In this document: positions 44,341-56,515 of the stretch, piece by piece
Position numbering within the stretch: position 1 is the stretch's first letter
How the letters are laid out: every line of letters starts with the position of its first letter
Origin: Cyrtodaria siliqua
Taxonomy: Eukaryota; Mollusca; Bivalvia; Adapedonta; Hiatellidae
Reading direction: 5' to 3'
DNA: 64,000 nucleotides
Assembly: GCA_037043455.1 (NCBI GenBank)
Contig: JAWPHD010000087.1
Location: 496,001-560,000 of the forward strand
The notes under the pieces: model-generated
Seen by the model: only the letters and a program-made list of their open reading frames with translations
The model's database searches: none
What the model was told of the DNA's origin: nothing
Translations under genes and position numbers: made by a program

Positions 44341-44400
44341 TACAGTTTACAAAAACTCAAGCGCTTTCGGCTAACGCCTTCATCAGGAGTACACAAACAC
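44341..44400 (-). ncRNA. Hammerhead-ribozyme-like motif
   Basis: On the minus strand: CTGATGA (44380-44386), a short GGC-GTTA-GCC stem II with one extra A before it, GAAA (44365-44368), then GCGCTT. ACTC before the core pairs with GAGT after CTT, and GTTT pairs with AAAC further out, giving a type I stem I with an internal loop. AGCGCT is self-complementary, so stem III would form in a dimer, as in some retroelement hammerheads. Predicted cleavage follows CTT at 44359. The extra A before stem II is unusual. Known hosts are PLEs and animal retrozymes. Confidence 0.6.
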
Positions 44401-44413
44401 GAAAATAACAAAT

Positions 44414-44591
44414 ACGAAACAAAAAACACTAAAATACACGGCAGTTTAAATAAAACTCTTTGAAAAACAACTTATCGTTTGGCAGTGTTGCAGAAACTGC
44501 TTACTTTGAATAGACAACACTGCCAAACGATAAGTTGTTTTTCAAAGAGTTTTATTTAAACTGCCGTGTATTTTAGTTTTTTTTGTTTCGT
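44414..44591. repeat. 77-bp near-perfect inverted repeat
   Basis: 44414-44490 is the reverse complement of 44515-44591 with one mismatch or so; the loop is 24 bp. Arms contain CACGGCAGTTTAAATAAAAC and ACTTATCGTTTGGCAGTG. The right arm runs into the start of the retrotransposon ORF1 region. Confidence 0.9.
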
Positions 44592-46181
44592 CCCGGAATT
44601 TAACCCAGAAAAATATTGTGCCCCTTCCACCCAGACTAGCACATGGATTTATTTTGATAGTAATGGGTGGGATGACCAGGAGAAAATAGAAACTGATAAA
44701 GACTGTCCCAACAAACAGGTTACGTCCTCTATTGATTCCCCTCCATATGTTGCAACCTCAATAGCAAGCCATAGGGAGACTTCCTATAATCCCATAAACT
44801 CAAACACAGACATGGAAGTCTTATTATCGCTGCCCAATATAATGCTCCAATCCCTCTAATAAAAATACCAACCAAACTTGGGGAAAAACATATACCCTCT
44901 TTATTAGACATAAAGAACATCCCATATTATTACCTCAATTCCAAGCTGCTACTTCTCCAAATAAAATAACAGAGCTAGTGACTAAAACCCAGAACATTCA
45001 CAAATTTGATATGGAAACTGAGTTAGATAGTGAAATGTTACAGAGTAGTTTTTGGGGTCCCAAAGTACATAGGTTCTATAGGCAAAAAGGTCAAATGTTC
45101 CGCCTCAATCAACCTGTCCTCGCTCCATCTTACCTAACTAAAATACCTATTGAGGCAAATACCTCAATTATTATTCTCGAGGATTCTATAGATGAAAACT
45201 CGTGTCTTGGGCAACCATATACACCTCCCAGATTATTGGATGGTACCCCTAACTTTCCCCCATTATGCAATGAAGAAATTAAATCATTATTTGAAGAGGC
45301 CGTGTCTCCAATCCATACAACTCCTCTTTTCATAGATACCATACAAAGGAATAGGACGGAATCAAATAATATATTCTCTATACAGACATCAGTAATTACT
45401 CCCCCAACTAACGCCTCCTATCATCCAAAGGTTAAAGATCAAACCTCTTCTGAGGCAGTCAATAAATCAACAATCTCAGTCTGCAATACTGTTACTCCAA
45501 CGAACTCACCAAACCCTGATTTTAAGCAGTCAACCCCAAACCAATCCAGTCTTTCTTCTCGTTCTTCCCCAAGCACCTCTGCGACGATAAGTGACTCAAA
45601 GCACGTCTGTATTATCCCAGGAAAACCTTTACGACTCGAGCTGATCATCAAACATTAGTATCCTACAGAGTTCGATCCTGGACCTAGCTGAATTCGATGG
45701 GTCCCCAACCCCTAGTGCCACAATCAGGATTACCCCCATATTCCATGAATCCTCCTCCCAAACTTCCCCTAACAGAATAAATGTGACTAATAACTCCAAT
45801 ATTATAAATACAAATATAGATGTATTAATCAAAATTACCATCAGGTAAATAAATGAAAACACAGACCTAGTGGCCCCTATTAATTACACATATTCAGAGA
45901 GAAATACTTAAGGCCATAAATCCCACTCTAGTTAAGGTAATAATCCCAATACCCAGCCCTCTCGTCGCCCTCTCATAGTCAATTCCCAACCAGACAGAGA
46001 TATTCTATTACGAATCACAAACCATAAAAACTTAAAGAAAAACAGGCTAATAAAAACTCCTAAAAAGATATCAGGTTTTCTTAAAGCAATTAAGACTCCT
46101 CGAAAGACCATTTCCACATCCGTAGCCACTAAGCGTCGAAATTCAGACATCAAGAAAAGCATCAAACAGTTTTTAAAATGA
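44566..46181 (+). pseudogene. Retrotransposon ORF1, disrupted
   Basis: Coding segments lie in different frames: FNPEKYCAPSTQTSTWIYF (about 44596), the 226-codon part at 44978-45658 rich in Ser, Thr, Pro and Asn, and a basic C terminus (NHKNLKKNRLIKTPKKIS, KSIKQFLK) that ends at TGA 46179-46181. No CCHC knuckles were seen. It would be the RNA-binding partner protein. The assignment comes from position upstream of ORF2. The stop overlaps the ORF2 start as ATGA. Confidence 0.6.
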
Positions 46182-49100
46182 ATAACTCAGTTAATATTAT
46201 TTCCTTTAATGCGGGAGGGCTAACGCATACCAAACATGCTGAAATTAAACTATCTTAATCCCGAAGTAGACATCTTATGTACACAGGAAACTAAATTTAA
46301 TAAAAACAACTTTAAATCTATTCCAGGATTCAGACATGAATTTAAATTCTTTAAGAAAGATAATAGTTGTTGGGGGGGCTGGCCGTACATCTTAAGTACT
46401 ACATTAACTATGAAGTTATCGATATTGATAACCCTACTAATATTGATAAAGATACCACAATTGAAGTCCAATTGTTTAAAATATTTTATAAAGACTTTAC
46501 TTTTATTTTATCTAATCTTTATTCCAGAAATTGTAATTGGAATTCATTTAATCATATCACTAATAAAATAAGTGAATATAAATTTCAAAATGCGATTATT
46601 ACGGGAGATTTCAACGCCCATCATCAGGCCTGGGGGTCTGATAACTCAACTAATAAAGGCAAAGAAATTCTAACTTGGGTAGATGAAAATAATTTATTTT
46701 TATTAAATGACGGCTCACCAACACGCTTAGATAAAGGCACGGGAAACCTTACTCAAATAGACTTATCCTTCTGCACAAACTCGAATTCTTTAATTTCCCA
46801 TTGGTCCGTTTTAAATGACAATTGGGGATCTGATCATTTCCCTATCTTTCTATCAGTCCAATTATCTTCGGAAAAGATTTCCCACGAGCATTACAATCAG
46901 GATAAATTTAATTATAATAAAGTAGATTGGAATCTCTTTGATATTCTATGCCAAAGACTTAAACCCGATGATTTAATTACAGAAGATATAGATACTTTTA
47001 ATAATAATATCACGGACGCTATCCTTAATATAGTCCACCAAAGCGTCCCTATCTACAATAATATGCCTAGAAAGAAAAACGTCCCATGGTGGAATTCTGA
47101 ATGCAAAGAAGCCGTTAAAAAACGTAAATATATGCTCAACAAACTTAAAAAAGATCCATCGGAAGTGAACCTACACAATGTTAAGCAAGCAGAATATGAA
47201 TCAAAGAAAATTATTACAAAAGCAAAGAAAAGAAATTGGGAGGAATGTATAACCCCATTTATTTTTAAAACAAACAAATACCAACAATTTTGGAATAAAA
47301 TAAATAGAATAAGAGGAAAATCCTTCTCATCCATTCCACTATTAAAAACTAACCTGCAATATGTCACCACGAACAAAGATAAAGCGGATCTTTTAGGTAA
47401 ACATTTTTCACAAGTTTCGAGCAAAAATAATCTCAGCCAAAATACCAATGATTATCAAAATAATTTTGAAAATAATTTCAATACAAAATTAAATGATATA
47501 GATGAAGATGATGAAACTAACTATTTACTTAATACCCACTTTTCTCTCTTCGAATTGAAAGATGCAATAAATAGCAGAAAAAAATCCGCTGTGGGACCGG
47601 ACAAAATATCATATTTTATTTAAGAACATGCCTGACTCCACCCTCAATATTTGGCTATCCCTTTATAATAATATTTGGTCCTCCAAAAAATACCCTGCTT
47701 CCTGAAGACTTGCCTGCGTTATTCCCATTTTAAAACCGCATAAAGACCCTAACGACCCTACATCTTACCGTCCCATTAGCCTCATCTCCCACTCTAGTAA
47801 GCTTATGGAATTCATGGTAAAAGTCCGCCTAGAACATTTTTTAGAATCCAAAAGCTTAATAAATACATTTCAATCAGGTTTCAGAAAGGGACGTAGTACT
47901 CAAGATCAAAAAACATTGGCCATTCAGTTTTAGCCATTTTTCTCGATTTACAGGCAGCATTTGATCTTGCCTGGAATATTGGAATCCTTTCCAAATTATT
48001 CGACCTCGGTATTAGAGGTAATTGTTTTTTTCTTTATCAAGGCATTTCTTCAGGACAGGAAAATCACTGTAAAAGTTGGTGACTCCCTTTCGGATGAGGA
48101 GACTCTCGAGAGGAGCACCCCAAGGATCTATAATCTCCCCCCCCCCACCCCCCCCCCCCCCCACACACCCCCCCCCCCTCCTTCTCTTTAACGTACTTAT
48201 AAATGATCTGCCAGATATATTAAAAGAATCAGGAATGGTAATAAGCCAATTTACAGACGATAGTAGCACTAGCATTAAGGGGAAAAATCTTGATAAACTA
48301 CAAACTAAAGCTCAAAAAGGGCTTTAAACTATCTCCTAATAAAACAGTAGGTATAATTATTGGTAACTCTTCCAGGGTTTCTTTAGATTTATATTTAGGA
48401 GATACCAAAATTATATCAAATAGAAGTGTTTCATTTTTGGGTCTCATCTGGGACCGTCGATTACATTTTAATACACATATCTATAACCTTATAGCCAAAT
48501 GTGAAAAAGACCTACATTTGTTACGTATGTTACGTATGTTACAAGGAACAGATTTTGGCTCGGATAGAAGCTCACTTATTATTTTATATAAAACCCTGAT
48601 AAGATCTAAAATTGACTATGAATCCAACGTTTATTCATATGCTGCACCGTCTCTTCTTCAACAATTAGATATAATCCAAAATAAGGCATTAAGGATAGCA
48701 CCGGGATCGCTGAATTCAGCACCTAAACATTTACTAGAACACGAATCTGGAGTTATCCCACTACATTTACATAGAGAGGAGCAGATGCTGCGTTTCTGGG
48801 ACAGGACCCAAACGAGAAAATTATTTAATCCTGTTAACGAGATTTTTAAAACAACACACTGTAAAAACAGATTTCGGAATAAACCAAAAACCTTTTGGAA
48901 CAACAATACTTAATTTAACACAGGAATATAAAATAGACAATATAAATATAGCGACTTTAATCCTAGAGATATTTCACCATGGACTCTAGCCTTACCAAAA
49001 GTTGATATTTCCATTACAAACATAATTAAAAAACAAGACAACCCTTTACTTATTAAACAAGTCTTTAATGAACATATTGACAATAAATATAATTCCTAAA

Positions 49101-49667
49101 CATTTTCACTGACGGATATAAGTAGCCAAAGAACGTTTAGCATCTGCCTTCGTTATTCCCTCAAAAAATATTAGTAATATAATTAGAATTTCAAATGGAC
49201 TCTCTATTTTCACTGCAGAGCTGATGGCAATAATCAAGTCCCTTAAATGGATCATTAAAAAGAAACCTCCCAAATCAGTTATCTTCTCGGATTCCCTCTC
49301 TAGCCTTACTGCAATTAAAGATAGGACAAGCAAGACTAGACCATACCTTATTTCTAATATTTTAATTCTACTCAATGAATGTAATATCCTAAATCTTATA
49401 GTTAACTTGGAATGGTGTCCAGCCCACGTAAATATCTCTAGCAATGAAAAGGCCGATCTTGCCTGTAAGGCAGGGCTGGATCACTTTGCCATCGATAAGG
49501 ATATTCCCTTCGGACCTTCAGAAGTTTATTCTGGCATTCGCAAAAAAATAAATGAAAAATTAAACTTTTATTTAACCAATCAAGCCAATAAATTTAATAC
49601 GTTTACTAGACTTGGTTGCAATTTTAGTGATTATATTAAGGCCACCCATTTCGAAAAGAAAATCTAA
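46178..49667 (+). pseudogene. Retrotransposon ORF2 (APE, RT, RNase H), disrupted
   Basis: ATG at 46178 starts NSVNIISFNAGGLTHTKHAE. APE motifs: TQETKF, IITGDFNAHHQAWGSD (about 46597), SDHFPIF (about 46831). RT motifs: KKSAVGPDKIS, PILKPHKDPNDPTSYRPISL, QSGFRKGRSTQD, LDLQAAFD, GAPQGSIISP, FTDD (about 48250), FLGLIWD. RNase H: IFTDGYK (about 49102), FTAELMAI, FSDSLSSL, EKADLACK. These are the endonuclease, polymerase and RNase H activities of target-primed reverse transcription. Frameshifts occur near 46240, 46370, 47620 and elsewhere; stops occur near 47704 and 49126; a C-run expansion interrupts the RT at 48136-48181. Confidence 0.85.
48136..48181 (+). repeat. Poly-C expansion inside RT motif
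   Basis: About 46 bases of C with single A or AC interruptions lie between the codons for IISP and LFNVLINDLP, where an intact RT has one short turn. It expands a proline codon. Confidence 0.9.
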
Positions 49668-49680
49668 TTTATCTATGCAT

Positions 49681-51374
49681 TTATGACTATATTTTCCATA
49701 AGTATACATATACACGTTGTAATGGCAATATCCTGTTTTGGATACATTCCCAATCGTATAATCATCATCAGAATAAGAAATTTAGTCTGCTTGTGATTAA
49801 ATATATACCACCCAAACACCCCAATATAAGTGGTCGAATTACAATTTAACAATTGATACAGCTATGATATGGGACTGATCCGGTGGACGCGTTGGGGCGA
49901 TTTTTGAGTCTGATGACAACGCAGGCACAACGGTCCATGACCAATCACATACTTTCATATAATGCGCCACGACTAATTGCCCTACCTCATGGCGTCGTGA
50001 AAGTGCTTATTATACATGTTTAGCTGACTTTTTGTTAGACTTACCTGACATAATTAGATCTGCCTGTACCTATCCTAATAGTTTATTCAGACAGTAATAT
50101 ACTGCATAAACTTCATATGAATATTATAAACTACCTATGACCACATACAATATCTCCCATATCTCCCATATTTTACTATAACTCCCAATATTTCGGGAGT
50201 AAAGCCAGAAAGCATTACTCAACATTTAATAACACACAGAATATTTTTAAACTTCTAGAGATATGTGATACATTTTACTATAATAGCTCGCTCGTCACAA
50301 TTCCGTTTTTGGTTTACTATACATAGCGGACATCGAAATACATTGTTTGGTGACTCTTGTTGACAGCAATTTAATAAGTAGTATACCTACCAAGTTCATT
50401 GGTGTCCTTGGCCTAATATTATAGAAACAACTATAGTAAATATACACACAGTATTCCACCATAGACAATACTTACGTCTGCTTAGCTCTTGCCGTCTATT
50501 AACGGATACGAATGCATAAATAAATCCTCTATGTATAAAATAATTATGAAATATAGAATATATAATCAACATAAGAAAAGCACGCCAAAATGCCTAGTTC
50601 AGCAAGGCGTGCCAAAACAAAAACCGAAGATAGATCAAACAGGATGTATCACATATCCTGTCGGATCAAACTGTGTAACAAACATACAGAGAGTATTTCT
50701 TATAGGTCTATTAATTACACTAAAACAAGTAAAATGCATAATTATTAAAGATATGTCTCTATTCACATTGTTCAATATTTTCAGGTATATGTATGAACTG
50801 AGTGAATACAATAACTGTATTTGCATTTGAAAATTTGAAGATAGTGTTTATAATCATTATTTAAATTTACTGTTTGTTGAACATATCAAAATGATTTAAT
50901 TATGTCATCTTTAATACTGGTACTTTCCTCATACTTATAATAAACTTAATCAAGCATTACAGTTAGCACATCCATTCATTCATTTTATTATTCCAGTATT
51001 ATTCTGAAGTTAAAATCAAGTTGTAATTAAATAAAATATAGTGTTTTCAAATTTTCTTTAGTTATAATTTTACTATTGCATTTGTTTAATATAATCAACA
51101 AATCTGTGAAGTTATATTCCCCCTCAAAGTATGTTAAAGAGACATGGCAATCTTGATGTATTTATCAATTATAATTAGCATCTCAATTTATTAATCAAGT
51201 ATCGTTTTTAACTTTAAACCTTCTTCATATATAAATTAAATAAAAATATAAAAAAATTGGAGTTTGAAAATCTCACTGGTTTTAAGATAATCAACATTTA
51301 GTAATATATATTTGCAAACAGAATTTGTTTTCAATTGTTCAAATAATTATTTGAAATATGGATGTAGAAAAAAT
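49681..51374. other. No recognisable gene
   Basis: AT-rich. The 113-codon frame at 50489-50830 has no domain and its composition looks like chance. Confidence 0.4.
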
Positions 51375-51545
51375 TGAATTTAATTGGGATTTTATAGTCG
51401 TACCAACAGCTAAGGTCATATGTCGACTTTCCAGCTTCCATTGGTGGAGGAAGACCCCAGATGCCCTCCGACCAGGCGGTTGGTTACCTGGGTAGAACAA
51501 CGACATTCCGCAAGCCATGAGAGCTGGTATCGCTGTACTTGTTTT
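51375..51545 (-). mobile_element. Bivalve SINE, family B (3' part)
   Basis: On the minus strand: GCTCTCATGGCTTGCGGAAT, GTTCTACCCAGGTAACCAAC, GTCTTCCTCCACCA, GGAAGCTGGAAAGTCGACAT and ATGACC, ending TATAAAATCCCAATTAAATT. I recognise the GGAAAGTCGxCATATGACC end from mollusc SINEs. Confidence 0.65.
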
Positions 51546-52155
51546 AAGCTGTATGAAATCCAACATGTTTTTAAAAATATATATACGTTTTATATCTTTG
51601 ATATTGATAAAAATTGTCTTGACAATTTGGTGAAAATCGAGTGAAAAACCTTTTTGCCTATAAGGAGAGAAAAACACAATCGTGGATGTTTAGTACCTAG
51701 CGATCAATTGTCAAAAACTATGACGGACATTAGTCAAGATATATTTCCTTTATTTTCCCCTAAGAAGAGATTTTGTCAAAGATTCAGTATATAGTTATAT
51801 TACATATTTGTCTGTGATTTGTATAGGAAATACTGGGAATAGAAAAGCTATGTCTACTCGTTTGCTCTACTCGAAATATCTCCCACTGGGAGATATTTTG
51901 AAGTACCGAACATTGCTCGGCCTTTTCCATCAGTGGCGGAACGCCAAATTCCGATTGTTTTAAGGACGTCTTTGTCAGATTCCGCCACTAGTAAATACCG
52001 ATTACGGAAATTAACGAAGAGTTCCGGTTCCACTTGTTTTGTTTGTAAGACGTAACGTCGTCTTGGTGTTCTCGTGCAAACTGGTGTAAAAAGGCAAACT
52101 GGTGTAAAAATATTGACGACTGAAAAGAAATTCATCACAGAATATATAATATATT
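51546..52155. other. No recognisable gene
   Basis: The short frame at 51854-52177 (minus) has no domain. Some palindromic text (TATCTCCCACTGGGAGATAT) at about 51878-51897. Confidence 0.4.
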
Positions 52156-52315
52156 GTTTAATTAACATTGTTGTCATGATACGGAAAATAATTCCCGAGT
52201 GAGAAAGATTCTTGCGATATAAAAACGAGTGCGCTTGCGCACGAGTTTCTATATCAGAAGAATCTTACTCACTCGGGAATTATTTCCCGTATCACAACAA
52301 CAATGTTAATTAAAC
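52156..52315. mobile_element. Palindromic MITE, copy 2
   Basis: Nearly perfect hairpin of 160 bp: GTTTAATTAACATTGTTGTC, GATACGGAAAATAATTCCCG, AGTGAGAAAGATTCTT...CGAGTGCGC, then the reverse complement. Related to 2449-2589. No coding capacity. Confidence 0.85.
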
Positions 52316-52863
52316 TATATATAACTGCCTATTCTTGACATAGTTCACCATTAAAAAAAATAGTTTCTGCTAGATCTTACGGTTTAAGCATATGACACAT
52401 TTTCCATTTTTTGACAACTTTTGGCAACTTTGAATTGCTTATTTCTACTATTACTATTTCAAAGCATGCAAAAAGCATATAATTTAATCACAATATTCAA
52501 ATCAAACCACTTTTTTATTGAAAAGCATTTGCATATAATCTTATTAATTGTACATAGCAAAACAAAACACACAACTTAGTGGTAATAGTGTGATATATGT
52601 ATGTCTTTTACTGTCTTAGACAGGCTTGAGAAAAGATTACAGAATGTGAGGGGTAAAAGACGGAATAATAAATCGCCATAAATTGTTCTAAAAAAATCTT
52701 ACGAACATTCTTTTTAAAAACCTTTAAGAATTGATTGACGCACATTAGGCCAAATAAAATTATATGTATGGTTCCTATTTCATGCTAAAAACAATATGGT
52801 AGGTAGGGAGGGAAAATATTTTGTTTTATATTTATTGCATTTTTTTTTTTTCACACAATACTC
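52316..52863. other. No recognisable gene
   Basis: AT-rich spacer. A T run lies near 52841. Confidence 0.4.
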
Positions 52864-52867
52864 TTAA

Positions 52868-53275
52868 AGGGACACTGTCCGTAAGTAAGCAGATATTGAG
52901 CATAACCAAATAACTGTCTGAAATTTATTCTGTGAAATGTATATATAACAACTTGAGCATCTATAGACCCAAAGAAGTATGTAGTAATACATTCGTGAAT
53001 TTGAAAAATAAAGTTTTATTTGTAAATAATGTGGGTCCCTTAGGTCAGTCAGGAGCGACGTCGACTATCTCGCTCTCACTATTATTACCCGAGTGTAATT
53101 TTAGTTTGGGCTACGAGTTCAAACGCACAAAGCGGCAATTATTTTTTTGTACCGCGATTGAATTCCATTACACAATCTTGCATTTAATTAGTAAATATTC
53201 AATAATGTTTAGTGTGCAGCGTTTGTGAATGTAATTAGTGTGTTTTATAAGCTAAAAGTTACAGACATTGTCCCT
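52868..53275. mobile_element. TTAA-flanked MITE
   Basis: Ends AGGGACACTGTCCGTAA and the complement TTACAGACATTGTCCCT, with TTAA directly outside both ends (52864-52867 and 53276-53279). The TTAA target fits a non-autonomous piggyBac-type element. The 98-codon frame inside is accidental. Confidence 0.8.
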
Positions 53276-53279
53276 TTAA

Positions 53280-54269
53280 AGGAAGCACATCAGTATTGGT
53301 ATTTGTTTTAGAATTGTTTAAATACATTAGTTATGTATTTAATTGATTAAAAAAAACTATATGAGCCATAAACCACCAAACGAAATTAATAGCACCGATC
53401 ATATAAAATAAAAAAGAAGAAGGTATTTTCTAACTATAGTTACGTGCCAGGGATAGCTATTTTAATCTACGCGGTAAAATAAATCTCAATGTATTGCAAA
53501 ACGAGCGAAAACAGAGTCGGTCGGGAAACCGGAACCATGCATATAATTTTTTTTGGCATTATGACAATTTGACATTCGTTACAGACGTTCAAAACTGCAT
53601 AAACGTGGAAAATTGGCAAATCAATTCTTATATCTAAATTATATTAGCGTTGTTATAGTACCAACAATAACGAGTTTTGGGAGGTTGGTAATGATAAACT
53701 AGAAGGATTTTTCACTGAATATTTGTTTTACCTGCTACGCGATTATTGCAAGGTCAAATACTATTCAAGTTATTGCCCATTATGTGAGCTCTTGGTTAGG
53801 TTACAGGATAAAGTTTTATGAAAAAGGGCATAACTCTGCCGAATAAAGTCGGAATTATTGGACATTTGTAACAAGATTTCTTGAGCTAAGATGAAGAGTT
53901 GTGTGAAGTTTTATGAACATAGGTCAAATGCTTTTGAAGTTATAGCCATAGTAAAGTTGCAGATTAAAGTTTTTCGGATGACGGATGACAACGTACGATG
54001 ACTGACAACGACGGATAAAGTGATCCGTAAGTGTCTGCCATGCTACACAGGCGACACAATAAGTGCAATAAAAATAAATATTGTCAGTGTATTTTCAGAC
54101 TGAGAACAGCCATTTTCTATTGAGGTAGGCCAGAGCTTCGACTACCAAAAAGTGAATTTCAAGTTGATTTTAAATTAGACCCTATTTTTTCAACAATAAG
54201 TATCAAGTGAATGTAAATATTCTGTATTGTTTGCAAATGTTGTGTATTTCAAAGTAGTTACATAGTAAA
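53280..54269. other. No recognisable gene
   Basis: AT-rich; contains text of the kind AGTTATTGCCC and GTGAAGTTTTATGAACAT seen in mollusc interspersed repeats. Confidence 0.35.
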
Positions 54270-55560
54270 ACAAGATGCCCAAGAGAGCTTGTATCACTCT
54301 ACTGGCTCTGGGGAACTCAGGTGAACACTAAAGCTTCCATGTTCTAAATACAAGATGACAATGAATCGTTCACCTCATCAATGATCTTTGCAAAGATGAA
54401 AAAATGGCAAACAAGCTTATAATTTCATAACAGAACGAGATCACGCAGACAATGGCTAATAACCTTAAACATTCCCACCCCGCCTTAACGTGTTCAGGCC
54501 CAGTAAGTGTATATATGGTTATAGGGTGGGGATCTGAACGGTTTCCGAGTTATGACCAAGGGGTGAGGATGCCAATTTGGAGATTTTTGTAACGTTTTGG
54601 TTATTTTTAGCAATGGTGGCCATCTTAAATATCTGATAAAAAAATCAGGAGTATCCATGAGAAATTGGAGTAACAGTAGACAATAATCAAATCAGTAAGA
54701 TTTTATGTTTTTAGTAAGACAAAGGTTGCACCTAAACCACCATTATTTTTACAAGGCTCTGTTAGTAAAATATCTGTAAGGAAAGATTGCTGGACAGACA
54801 TAATGAGACATCATGCAATGCATACGAACCAGTTAATGCATTATATACTTGCTCATTAGTCCATAATCTTAACCACACCGTAAGCAAAACGAGTTGAATT
54901 TGCGGTCAAAATGTTCTAGTTCTGAAACCAAATAGAAAGGGGTGCTAGTTATTTGTGAGCATCAAGTTACCAGTAGACGTCATCTTCAAAAAACCATATG
55001 TATATCATGGCCATATCATACCCTAAAACATTTTATGCCAAAATGTTTTGCTTTTTCTTCAATTAGTTCCGAACAATGGTTTTTCAATGGAAGTGAAACA
55101 TAACACCATTCTACATTTACCGCTGGCTGGATTTAGTGAAACTTTGCAGGGATGATCAGTACCTGAAGCCTATTATTTATATTATCGGCGTGTTCTGGTT
55201 GAATGATTTTAGGCAGAGTTATGATCCTTTAAAGGTTTTAATACACAGACCAGACTTTGTCCGGACTAGTTCTCGTTCTCCTTAACCCCTTGCCGGATTT
55301 CAACGAAACTTTGCAGAGATGATCAGTACCAAGCCTAGTTGTGCATATATCGCCGTGTTGTGGTTGAATGATTTTTGGCAGAGTTAAGACTCTTTAAATG
55401 TTTTAATAAATAAACTTTGTCCGGACTAGTTCTCCTGATCCCCTGGCCAGATTGCAACGGAACTTGGCAAGGATGATTTGGACTAAGTCTGATTGTGTTC
55501 AAATAATTTTTGGCAGAGTTATGCCCATGCCATTTAAAGGTTTTAATTTGAAGCCGTTAT
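54270..55560. repeat. Diverged tandem and dispersed repeat region
   Basis: From 55080 a unit with TTTCAACGAAACTTTGCAGA, GATGATCAGTACC, GTTGTGGTTGAATGATTTTT, GGCAGAGTTA and TTTGTCCGGACTAGTTCTC recurs about three times with strong divergence. The segment from 54270 (AGATGCCCAAGAGAGCTTGT) resembles bivalve interspersed repeats. Confidence 0.6.
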
Positions 55561-56367
55561 GACAAGTCTGTATCATAAGAACGCTTATAAATGAACGCTT
55601 ATTCACAAATACAAGCAGCTAAATAATAATGTGAAAGTGAACCTGTTTTTGGATGGTTTTTGGATGGTTTAATTTGCGGGACAGGGTACGTTTTTTGACC
55701 GGGATTTGCTGCGCGATCTTAAACATGTAAAAAAAGCATCAAAAAAATGTTTAAATAGTTTTATCCCTGCATTTTTATTCAGTCGAGAGTAGCACAAGAA
55801 ATTAATATCTTTTTTAAAGATAGCATTGTATGTGTTTAATTGTTCAAGCATTTTATTGTGCTTTTAACAAAAATATGGCTTTAAGCTTTTCGTTCAGACA
55901 AAAAATTATCAGGTCAGACAACAAATTTCAGTTTGTCTGACCGAATGTCCTGTGGTCTTGAAAAGGTTTTCATGTAGACTGCACTGGTGGTGTAACTATG
56001 TTTAAAGTGTTCTATTATTTGAAACAAGAATGCGTAATTTAGCTGGCGCGATCTTATATCAAGGTAAACTGACATCACAGAGAAACTTTCACGTTGTATC
56101 AACTTTTATGGGTTTTATGCGATAAACAGAATCTGAGAAAATCTCACAATATCTTGCTAATTTTTTTTATACAAAAATGCCTACCAACCTACCCTATTTT
56201 CTTTTAGAGTATGCAATAGAAAACACAAATATTTTTCTTTTTGGCCTAAACAAAATGTGTTTATTTTTATTATTAAACAAGAGGTCAATGATTTTCAAGC
56301 TCTACTGATAGGTTTTGATAGCTAGATCAGCATTTCTGCTGACCTTCGGGCAGTAGTTCTAAAAAAC
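55561..56367. other. No recognisable gene
   Basis: AT-rich spacer without supported features. Confidence 0.4.
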
Positions 56368-56515
56368 GAACCAAAGAGAAAAAACTGTAAATAACTGGTG
56401 ACGCGGTTTCATAAAGTCAATAAAGCTGTCTCGTGAAAACAGAACCAAAGAGAGAAAACTGTAAATAACTGGTGACGCGGTTTCATACAATCAGTAAAGC
56501 TGTCTCGTAAAAATT
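56368..56515 (+). repeat. 74-bp tandem duplication
   Basis: GAACCAAAGAGAAAAAACTG at 56368 and GAACCAAAGAGAGAAAACTG at 56442, each followed by TAACTGGTGACGCGGTTTCA and AAAGCTGTCTCGT. Two units with few differences. Confidence 0.85.

Larger units (their letters stand above)
44566..49680 (+). mobile_element. APE-type non-LTR retrotransposon with RNase H
   Basis: ORF1-like region (44566-46181), then ORF2 with apurinic endonuclease, RT and RNase H domains in that order. This layout fits the I-like group of non-LTR elements. The 3' end near 49680 has no clear tail and target-site duplications were not seen. Several frameshifts and stops indicate a dead but near-complete copy. Confidence 0.8.

Noticed and set aside
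48012..48275. Gly-rich minus-strand frame
   Set aside because: A shadow of the poly-C expansion inside the plus-strand RT.
44566..49680. Host gene with endonuclease and RNase H domains
   Set aside because: APE, RT and RNase H in one ORF after a basic ORF1 is retrotransposon architecture.
50489..50830. 113-codon open frame
   Set aside because: No domain, no exon edges, composition as expected for AT-rich non-coding DNA.
52932..53228. 98-codon open frame
   Set aside because: It lies wholly inside a TTAA-flanked MITE with no transposase similarity.
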